Shown one piece after another: positions 54,770 through 64,000 of a stretch of 64,000 nt of DNA. The position numbers and the translations under genes are program-made. Under the pieces are notes generated by a model. The model was not told the origin of the DNA, did no database searches, and saw only the letters and a list, made by a program, of their open reading frames with translations. The stretch comes from Neckera pumila. Lineage: Eukaryota; Streptophyta; Bryopsida; Hypnales; Neckeraceae. The stretch's first letter is position 1. Every line of letters starts with the position of its first letter. The stretch is from the NCBI GenBank assembly GCA_963969595.1, contig OZ018412.1:4342501-4406500 (forward strand), written 5' to 3'.

Positions 54770-57700
54770 TATTTTTTTATTGGTTTTCTTTGTCACTCAC
54801 ACCTTTATGTGTTGTAAACTTGTCAATTTTGCAAGTATCATGAAGCAACATTTTAAAAGGGAAAATATTGAAAGTAACAAACATATTAGAAGCAAAAATT
54901 TGTGAATGAGTGACTACTTCATATACTAGTGCTAGCATTTGGATTCCAACCGGCGTGGTTGATTAGGCCAGTTTCCACTACTCTACTCAATGCAGAAATT
55001 AATTAATTGATAAAAGCAAAAGAATCTTTTTTGAGCGTAAGGCGGTTTGACACGCCGTGTAAGGCGCCATTCGCTCCTTCACCAAAGTCGCTGCCGGGTC
55101 TTTACGTCCTGTTTCTCGTACCTTGTATCAGTTTTCACCGACTATCGGCATCCGATGTGGGTAAATAGGGCTTGATGGAGACGTCCGTCCGTCATTCCGT
55201 CCACCTCCGTCTGTCACTCCGTCCACCTCCGTCATGCCGGGATATTTTCATTCATCGTTCCACCAACTAGTTTTTCACAGTCTCCCCGCCAGCTTTCCAC
55301 TCATCAGTCGGCCACCATCTTCCTCAACTGATTTAATTTTTTTTTTCCCTCGTCCCAAAAACAACATTAAAATCAAGATTAAAAAACACGGTCAATCGGT
55401 AAAAAGCGTTCAGTTCTGTCTGCATTCTGCAACTGCGAACTTGCGAAGACCCCCAAACCAAGCAACTGGAGGGCCCGTGAGTCCGTGACGACGGAGCCCG
55501 TGAGAGAAGATCCCTCCATCGTCCTTCGCAGAAAGACCCTCACCAAGAGGTGGATGGATCTCTCGCAAGCAGACGCAAGTGCACGTCAGGTGGAGGGAGC
55601 TTTCGCGAACTAAAAGTTAGTAACCTAAGATGGCCTGCAACTCAACGGGACCCCGCACGAGAAGCAAAGGACCGGCAGCACGACTTTCGCGGTGAAGAGT
55701 TCGAACTCGGGATGCAGTTTACAAGCTGAAGCGCGCTTGCTGTGTCAATCCGTGGCCAGCGCTGTGCTTTCGTACTCTCGCCGCGGGGGGTGTTGCGCTC
55801 GAGAGTAAACTGGTGAGCCCTTGCCGACTTTTGCTCTTGCTCAGATTCGTATATGTCGTATGTCCGTGTCCACATTCAGTTGAGGATGTTAAGATTTGTT
55901 TCGGAGGTTTCCTCGGTCTACCTACCGGCGGTGGACTATGTCATAGGTGCTTTTCTTTAACCAGGTGAAGTTTCCATAAACTTGGCGTGGGAAGTTTTGA
56001 AAATTTGTGACCTAGAGTTATTTGGTTATCGAAGGAATAGCCGCTTGCGCGCATTATGTTTGGCTTTATTTTCTTGTTTTTTGATGCTTGCTTGTTCCAG
56101 GAGGAATGGCGTCCGATAGCTTTAGTTTTGGTCGTCGCGTTTTTCAGGGTCTCTGGAGTAATTGTTAATGGATCTTCGTGAGTGCAGGTTCGTATTTCAG
56201 AGGCTAGCTTTGGAATAGCAATGAGAATCCGCAATTCTTGTTAAGAGTTACATGCTTGGCCCTTTGGTCGACTTTTTGGTGATTTCAGTCTGTTGTTCCT
56301 TCGATAGATTGATATATGGGCACCCTTTTTGTTACGCTAGGTTTTGTGTGCGACTGTGCGATCAGGGATCTTTTCTTTGCGTTAAGATTCTGAAGAAATT
56401 TCAATTAATTTGGCAAGTGTTTGTTGTAATGGGAAAGATTTGTGCAACTGTACGAAACTTGAATGTAGATGTGTCGTAGGTTTTGCAAGGAAGCACCTCT
56501 ATTGCATTTCTTTCTTGGCAATTGAACATTACCAATTGCTTTTGGGATTTAGTGGATTTGAAGCGCCAACCGACTGGGGCCAAGCGCGGGTTTGTGCCAG
56601 ACTCCTAGGTTGCACTCGTTCCGTACGATGTGGTTAAAGACCTCTAGGGCAGGAATTTAGGGACTGGATTTGGTGAGCCTGGGCCCATTATCGCAGTTTG
56701 TCGGCCATACGGACAATGAACGCAACGCGCAACTCCCCTTCTGGATGAAGAATTAAGTATTCTCTTTTCATTTTTTGACGCCCATTCCCTGAAGACCTAG
56801 AATGCGTTGCTTTTTTTATGTTTTTAGCACGGGGTTAACACTACACTGTTGACCTTTAAACGTCACAGCTGGCCTCTCACTCAGTGTTTTCCAAAATTGT
56901 GACGTTTAAGGCTACTACTGTAGGGAACTTTGTTTTGAGCAATTCTTCTACTGACCAATCATGTTGGATGCACCCGTTGAGAATCTAATGTTTTAATAAC
57001 CACTGTGTTCACCCTCTGCTGCTGCGATAACAGGTAGGGCGCTCACCTTAAGCTTATTACGGAACCACGCAAAGTAAACAGAAGAATGATAGAGTATTCA
57101 TCAAATAGTACCTTTGAAGCGAATTCTAGCTCTGTCTGCGAGCAGGCCGGAGTTGGGTGCCGGAGGCTCATCGGATGATTTTATTTGCGCTGCGGAAGTT
57201 CGGAGCCCAGAGTGATCATTCACGGCATCTCGTCCGAGTTCGCAGTTTCTCCGCTCATTTCCAAATTAAAGGCATGTGGTCCAGCCCTTCTCTTAAGAAC
57301 CGCAGCAAGTGACAGGGTCCTTTCACTGGGGTTGCCAGGTCCAGAAGCTTTAGGTCATCGGGCTGCCGCAGCAAGCAGACTCATTCGCCCCTTCGCTCCT
57401 GCGCTGCCACGCATGCGCCGCGATCGAGTTGCGGCCCCGCCGCGAACCTTAATGCTCAGAATCACAACGCTGGAGTGGGTTTTTCTTCATTAAGCTCAGT
57501 CACCACTGTCCTGTAGGTACGGCCCAAGGATGGTGTAGGTACGTTTTGCTCATTATCTCTGTTCACCGTAAGATGTGTCAAGGGTTATAAACGTGAATTA
57601 TGAGCTCGAAGCTGCTCTATATTCTAGTTTTCTGTGCACCTGGTCATGGCTCGCCTGTAGATGGTCGATGTCTGTGACTTTGTGAACCCGTTGTGCATTC

Positions 57701-58769
57701 TATGCGAGAACTTCATTCTTTCGATCTGCGTTGTAGTGTCATTCTGTTTTCCCACTGTGAATTTTCTCCCTGTTAATGTAGAGATTTCTACTCAGCCCTG
57801 GCGTCGCCAAAGTGGTCTCCAAATCTGATGGAAAATAGTAATAGTTCTAGATATGAGAAGTTGAAAACGAAGTTTTAGCTGTATTAGTTTGGTGATGACG
57901 TGTACGTCCTATTCTGATGCACGCTCCATATAACCTCAATAGAGCCCTTTTTGTAGAAGTGGTAACTGACCATTGGGTATGGGGACCACGATTATATCTT
58001 AGAATTTTGTCCTTTCGCATGGTCATGGTGTCCCTCTTTCGAGACCCTTGATTGTGCCGGATTTATCAGGACCCAATCATTGAATTTATGTCAAGTAGCA
58101 TGAAGTAGAGCCTTGTAATGGAAATAATTTCCCTCGACATTCCCAGGTTATTTCTCATGGTAAGGCTTTATTTTCGCGTTTCTTAGTCCTAAGAATCTTG
58201 CCGGCCTCTGGGTATGGATAAACGGCCCCTGCGAATGTTAGGCTATGTACAGTTTATCTGTGCTCAACGTACATTAATCACTAGTGAAGTGAGTCCTGGA
58301 GCCTAGCCAGCTGGGCAAAATAATTCCTTGGGTGAATTCTTTGCTATTTCAAAAATTCAGGATTGAGAAATGCATGTTCTTGCTGTTACCTGAGAGATGC
58401 TCTGTCATGTTGCAGTGAAATGGTAGTGTAGCTCACGTGAGAACTGGTGTGTACTATTGCGGGTGCGAGAGAGGTTCTGCTTGGATCAAGCTTCGACCGG
58501 CAGAATAGGTTGACTTTAGAATATCATTGTGCTGGAGGAAGACAGTGATATATTCAGATTGGAGGAAAGGAAAGATCTACGGATTCTCTCTGAGTTTAAG
58601 AAACAAGTATGGATTCGTTGCTTGGTGGCGTTGTTCGATCGGGTAGAAAAAGTTGCACCACCATCTTCGGCTATCTCCATCTCATTTTCCATCATGCTGT
58701 AGGGAGGTTCTTCTGTCACCCTGAAAGGGTTTAGACTTTTTAGTCTCATGATGAGCAAGAAAGATTGGA
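54770..58769 (+). promoter_or_regulatory. Long GC-richer 5' region of the kinase/pseudo-GTPase gene
   Basis: From about 55,000 the composition changes to that of genic DNA and stays so up to the start codon, suggesting promoter and a long, possibly spliced 5' leader. Seen here: tandem CCGTCCACCTCCGTC motifs (55,180-55,235), an inverted pair of TGACGTTTA sites (56,858-56,914), and the repeat shared with the LHT 5' region (57,295-57,481). No convincing upstream coding exon was found; an in-frame TGA sits at 58,752, 18 bases before the ATG. Confidence 0.4.
57295..57481 (-). repeat. Repeat shared with the LHT 5' region (21,949-22,110)
   Basis: Read on the minus strand it has the same ordered blocks as the partner: CCCACTCCAGCGTTGTGATT, GCATTAAGGTTCG, GCAACTCGATCG, AAGCTTCTGG and CACTTGCTG. 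Confidence 0.65.
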
Positions 58770-61700
58770 ATGTCGAAGCTGGCAAACATGTCAGAGAACC
58801 TGCGGAAGGCGCGAGTCCTGATAGCGAAATTTCCTACTGCAGAATCGATCAAACTTCACCGAGGGCAATGCTCATGGTTGCTAGAGAAGGTAATGGAGAC
58901 GTTGGACTTAGCGGAGGAAGAGGACAGATCTTGTAGACGTCCAGCGCAGTATAGCAAAGTGTTCCATGAACTTTGCCGAGTGGTACTCAGAGTGAAAACC
59001 TTTCAAGATGATTGTTGCTACAAGTGGGAAAGTGATTTTATTTCAGCAGCCATCAAAGTTTCGGCCCATAAAGAAAGGTTCATCAAGTACTACATACACT
59101 TGGATTGGTGCATCTTCTTGATTGAACGCGTAAGAGATGCCAAAGGTGAGCCAGTGGCCTCCGAAAAGCTTGAAGGATTTGATTGGAAGGAGAAGGTCAG
59201 GTTACTCATAGAGAAAACTAGGAGCATAGTAGAGAAGGACTTCAGCGATTTCAAAGACGTGCTCAGAAAACATGTTCGAAAGCCTGGCGGTCACCAAAAA
59301 ATTTGTGCGACCCTCCTGCGTCGTTTGATCAAGGAGGAGGCAGACCCAGCCATTGATGATGTCGACCTTGAAGTTCCACCAATCGATAAGAAAGGAGAAA
59401 GGATTGGAAAGGGTGGATATGGTGAAGTTTACAATTTCAAGTGGAAGAAAACAACATATGCCCTCAAAATTCCATCATTCAACTCTGGAACTCTGGACAC
59501 GGAGGTTGCTATTCTGGAGAAATGCTGTCATCCAAATATTGTGAACTTGATACTGTTTCACAAGCATTCAGATGGGAAGCAGTTTCTTATGATGGAGAAA
59601 CTGTCAATGAATTTACTAGAATATTTAAAGTCAAGAGCAACAGGGTCCTCTGTGCCTCCCATTGAAGCTGTAGATATGATCTTGCAAGTATGTGAAGGCA
59701 TGGAGTACTTGCAAGATTTTCATCTTGTGTCTCATAGAGATATGAAACCAGAGAACATATTGGTAAAGCTGGTGAGTGGACAAGACGGTCCAGTGTTGGA
59801 ATTGCAAGTGGCTGACTTCGGGCTGGCGAAAGTGCGTGCAGCGATTGAAAAGTCCTCAAGTAACACTCCAAATGTTGGAACTACAAGGTACAGAGCTCCG
59901 GAGATGACTCAAGGTCCTGGACTCGGCAAGATCCACGGGGAATCGTTGAAGGCAGATATGTTCTCGTTCGCTGTAACTTGCAGCTGCATCTTGACTGGCT
60001 GTGAGCCTTACCAAGAAATAATAAGCGCTCGTGGAATGGAAGGGTTACTTAAGTTCGTAAAGAAAGGCGGCAGACCTAGCTTGCCTGATCACTGTCCTGC
60101 TGAGTTGACTTCTCTTCTCGAAGAGTGTTGGCATCCAGAGCCTTCCAAACGACCTGCTTCGTTCTTTGCAATTTGTGAGAAACTGAGAAAATTGAAGGCC
60201 ATGCTTCTCACAAGTGAGTACATCTCTTGTGAACTTCCACTGAGTCTTGCATTTCCTATCAAATGACTTGGTATTATGAAAGACCTGTGGGGTTCTGATT
60301 GGCTTCGGACTTTTAGGGATCAGTCACACCAACTTAGAGTTGCAACATCTTTTGTTGATGGTCGCTATTGAGAAACGCTCTCTGCCTAGTGCTGACAGAT
60401 TTCTTGATGCAGGTGGTGTTCACGAAGGAGATCAATCTGGACCAAGTTCTCCGGAGGTCAGTGCAATTTCTGCCAGTGTGTTGTTTAGAGACGTACTTCC
60501 GAGCCATGTACAGTGATGAAATTTATTCGAGGATTTGAGTACTGTGATGTGATAATCCACTTACAGCAATCGAAAGCCAACATTTCTTCAATCATGCTTA
60601 AACTCGCATTCCATTTTTGGCTTGAGTGAGCCGTATGGATTAGATAATCTCTGTGAGCCTTAAGGCTCAAGGAAGTCGTTGGACATAGTGCTAAGTTTTA
60701 CTCTTTAAATCAGTAACGTCCGAGAGTGTTTTCTGGTTCATCGTAGGACTCGCATTGAATACAGTGTTATGGATAACAATATTTTCCCTCTCAGCCCAAG
60801 ACTGGACACAATTACTATTCAATATAGGATTATGACCTCTCCCATGTGTTAGTCCTAGAGGTATGCTTTACGACTCCAAGTTGTTTCTTCGGATACTGTA
60901 TGTATCTAAGTTTTGGCTAAATCAGTGTTAAATTGCTCTGGCGCAGAACGATAGAGTAACTTTCGAGTCTGGCGTTCGACCGTTACGAATCCTTGTCCTA
61001 GGGAATGCGAGGGTAGTGGAAGCGACCTGTATGTCGATATGTGGGGCTTCAGGGCACCTTTTGGCAGCTTCCAATCACATTCCCTTGCAAGAAAGCGTGA
61101 GTATTTCGCCGCCTATGTATCTGTACCGAGTTCCAGCGAGGAGTAAAGCTGACTACACGGACATTATGAACTTTGTGGAAGTGAGGAACAAACGCTGGCA
61201 CCAAGTGAACTTGAAGGCTGCTTGGAAGGAAGACCTATATTATTCTCGCGAAGACGCTGCACCGTTCCCAAATAGTAGCTCGAGGTTACATATGGTGTGG
61301 TATGTCTGCAGGAACCGGGATGACCTTCCGAATGCCTTGCAATGGGGGGACATCACCAAGAAGCTAAATGGAGTTCCAATACAAATGCTAGTGACTGAAA
61401 CTAATGAGTATGAGAATATCGTGCTGTGCAAGCAGCGGTTCTTTGACAATAGCCAATGCGTGGAGGATTTGATTATAAAATTTGACTTAAGAGATGCTGC
61501 AGCGAAGGATAGGCTTTGGCAAACCTGTTGGGTGGTTAAAACGAAAGCTGAAATTAAAAACGCAGCGACGATCATTGGGTATGTACGAGAGCAGCTGGGG
61601 TCAGCTGGAATAGTCATTCCTGTTGGTATTGCTGCTAGAAAATGCAAGGAATTCTCAATAGACCGGAGTAAGGAATTCATCCTGAATTTCTTGTGTTCGT

Positions 61701-62062
61701 ATTGGGATGTTCCACGAAGTTTTGTTGAGGTTCTCCCCAGTATGAAAAATTCTCAGGAAGCAACCAAATTTGTTCCCTTTTGTTTGCAAGACGCTGCCAC
61801 CATTTTGTATAGAGAACGTGAACATATTCACGGTTTGGTTCCTGCTGAAGCCAGTGCCGAGTTCGTCCGTGGGGAAGCTCAAGCATGCGCCGATGCCTAT
61901 TTTACGAATCTGGATTTTGATGCCTGTGACAAATGGAAATCTGGAGACGTACAAGGTTTTCTTGAGGCTGTCTTTGAAAACCGGGACGCGCCTTCGGTTC
62001 ATCGAAGCGGGAGCTTCTCGAAATTCATTGAACGCCTTTTTGGCAAAGGACGCGGTCCTTGA
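58770..62062 (+). CDS. Protein kinase fused to a degenerate GTPase-like domain, 3 exons, 867 aa
   Basis: Exons 58,770-60,213, 60,413-60,456 and 60,947-62,062 join with GT-AG introns and closing phases (1, then 0); stop TGA. The start is ATG 58,770, with an in-frame TGA at 58,752; ATG 58,788 is possible. Residues 1-200 look all-helical and recall the N-terminal bundle of MLKL-like and related plant kinases (inference). The kinase domain covers about 208-475: GKGGYG loop 213-218, Lys233, HRDMKPEN 322-329, DFG 349-351, APE 376-378, Asp396, Arg461. It looks catalytically complete, Ser/Thr type, TKL-like. Exon 2 encodes a short Gly/Ser linker. Residues 509-867 resemble a P-loop GTPase but the P-loop reads GNARVVEAT (515-523) without the Gly-Lys-Ser/Thr. 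HMVWYV (611-616) and LVTETNE (644-650) sit where strand 4 and the G4 motif belong. Signalling or immune-type roles are possible but not shown. A paralogue ends at base 508. Confidence 0.85.
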
Positions 62063-62510
62063 TGATCATTACATCATGCGTATTGCTTCACGAGACAAGC
62101 TATGACAGCCACTCAAAGCATTTGTTGGTCTCTGGACCGTCGGAGAGGAGGCTTTGCGTGGACATCGATAGCAGCTTCATCTGCAGGAATGTGCGGTGAA
62201 TGTGAGGAAGGAAGTTTGAGTGGGCCCTGTATCAAAATCCGAGCTACAACACGGATAGTGCCACTCGTATCGTAGCTCTTTGTTCCAGAAGGTACGGACT
62301 GATATTCCAACCAACGAACCATCTTACTTGAATTCCTACCCAAGAGTCATGTTTGAGAGCCTTCTGCCATTAATGTTTGTGGACTATAAATGAAGTTTAA
62401 ACTCATGGGCAGATTCCTCTTTGCGCTCCTATTGATATTAAGGGTTTAACTGTAGCCCTAGCCTTTGCGCTGGTTATGGTTGCACTTTTGTAGCATGAAT
62501 AAACTATGAA
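62063..62510 (+). terminator. 3' UTR with AATAAA of the kinase/pseudo-GTPase gene
   Basis: Strongly conserved with 509-914. AATAAA at about 62,498-62,503 follows TGCACTTTTGTAGCATG, in a place expected for a polyadenylation signal about 440 bases after the stop. The left paralogue loses similarity a few bases before this motif. Confidence 0.5.
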
Positions 62511-64000
62511 TTTTCGAATTGATAATTATGGGTGAACCCAAAATCAACCCTAGATTCTCATGTCTTGGAGGTTTACATTTTAGGCAAGAATCTATTTGGA
62601 TTAGTTTCTGTAAAATTTTCAAGGTTCAGTGTACTTCATGTACGTAGATACAATTTGTTTAGCATATATACATGGTAGGCCTACAATTTGTTTAGCATGC
62701 ATACCTCAAGTTCTTTCAAATTAATTTATCAAAAAGCATTACAATGGATAAAGGCGAAGCTATTTGGACAAAACATTACCACATTTGAAGCACTTTTAAT
62801 CTACTCATCATCCAAAATATGAATTTTAGTGATTTATCAATCAAATGGGGGATATTTATTAAGATCCTCTAAAACTTGACATGACGAGATCTCAAGAAAT
62901 ACAATGCTCTTAATGTTCTTGATTGCATTTAGTCTCTAATTTTGAGCTAGTGGCACCTAGGCTTGATAGTTATTGGGGAAGGCTTTTCATTTCCATGTTT
63001 CAAAAATACATGCTAATAGAATCTTGAATTATGTTTAATTGCCAACAAGACCCAACCAAATCTAAGGCAATTTAATAATATGAACCATGCTTTGGTGCTT
63101 CTTTGTACTATTGTAGTGTAATTCTTTTAACTAAGTTTTTGTAGAGTTCATGCAATCCTTGAACCAAATTTTCAAACCAGTTCTATAGTCATCTAATACA
63201 AGTGCTAATTAGCCATTCTTATCATTTTTGTTCATTGTTTGGATTTTTGCATACTTATTTGATAAAGTCTTTTGTAATTGGAACGTCTTTACAATCATGG
63301 CTTCATAACGATAGTAGTTATCACATGGTGGCTCATTCAACAATTATTGTTGTTGTAAGTTTGATTTCCAATGTCCAAATTTGTCTTTACTTTGAATTGC
63401 AATGACAATAATGTTAGAGCATTGGAATCTAAAATTGATACTCTTGAACCTTTGATTTTTCAGGTGTGAATTTTCATCATGAAGAGAGGATAGCCAAATT
63501 TGTACACTAGGAGCAAGAAGAATACAATGACTGACCAGGAGCTTGAGCATAAATAAGAATTTTTGGCAAATCTTTAATATTTGTGTAGTCTTACAATTGA
63601 AGGATGTTCCTTTGTCCAATGTTTGTTGGTATATGAAACTAAGTTGTATTCTCGCAGCTTAAACGATGATATGGAATAATCTACAGTCATTTGCATTATA
63701 AAGTTGACTTTTGACTTGTTCACCAGCGAGATTTTGGATGTGCATCATATTCACCTATGACGGTGGACCAGTGACCTACATGCATATCCTTGCCAATACT
63801 GGGTGATGAAAATTCTACCATTGCACACAACTCCTTTGCAATATCCGATGATGAAGTTTCTGAAGAACCGGCACTCAACATGAGCACGACGAAGTACAAA
63901 ATGAAGCACGTTTCCTCTGAAGTGGATGTAGATGCTCACAACTTATGTCTAAACGACATTTTTATCAAATGGTGTCACCATAGAGCGAATTGAACAGGCT
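62492..64000. repeat. Segmental duplication, right copy (partner 915-5,130)
   Basis: 62,492-62,993 is the uninflated counterpart of the inverted 915-3,433, and 62,994-63,990 matches 3,434-5,125 directly. The duplication reaches the end of the window, so its right limit is not seen. No gene is recognised. Confidence 0.75.

Noticed and set aside
57185..57493. 102-codon frame upstream of the kinase gene
   Set aside because: It overlaps the repeat shared with the LHT 5' region and the equivalent frame is not kept there.
61240..62002. Minus-strand frames antisense to the kinase gene and to the left paralogue (86-463)
   Set aside because: They are shadows of the conserved plus-strand coding sequence. 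Conservation between paralogues follows the sense frame.

Overview
The window looks like nuclear DNA of a plant with a large, AT-rich, transposon-filled genome. Introns are GT-AG, one gene is an LHT-type (AAAP) amino acid transporter, and the other complete gene is a plant TKL-like kinase. Only two complete host genes lie in 64 kb. I lean towards a seedless plant (bryophyte, lycophyte or fern), but the sequence alone does not settle this.

Layout. 2-508: C-terminal end of a gene that starts left of the window. 509-5,130: its 3' flank, which is a diverged copy of the right-hand end of the window. 5,261-14,682: DNA-transposon remnants, mostly ~930-bp elements bounded by TTAA and ending CCCCTAAAGG. 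16,051-21,669 (minus strand): an eight-exon LHT-like transporter of 476 residues whose splice phases all close. 21,670-29,248: AT-rich DNA with two large foldbacks, a long (TA)n tract and dispersed repeats. 29,249 to 37,368 (or 37,742): a GC-richer block bounded by TTAA-CCCTT ends and holding a decayed piggyBac-type transposase plus remnants of a second, intron-containing gene. 37,743-54,770: tandem repeats, more TTAA elements, MITE-like elements and one GC-richer gene-like island without a recognisable product. 54,770-58,769: long 5' region of the last gene. 58,770-62,062: a three-exon gene for an 867-residue protein with an N-terminal helical region, an apparently intact protein kinase domain and a C-terminal GTPase-like domain whose P-loop is degenerate. 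62,063-64,000: its 3' flank, repeated at the left edge.

How it fits together. The left-edge gene end and the right-hand kinase/pseudo-GTPase gene are paralogues in the same orientation about 61.5 kb apart, inside a segmental duplication that includes at least 2.4-5 kb of 3' flank. Within that flank a segment is inverted between the copies and has grown from 0.5 to 2.5 kb on the left. The many TTAA-flanked short elements share their target site and terminal CCC with the piggyBac-type block, which suggests a common mobilising transposase. The strongest candidates for something undescribed are the kinase/pseudo-GTPase fusion and the piggyBac-plus-TTAA-MITE system in a plant genome.
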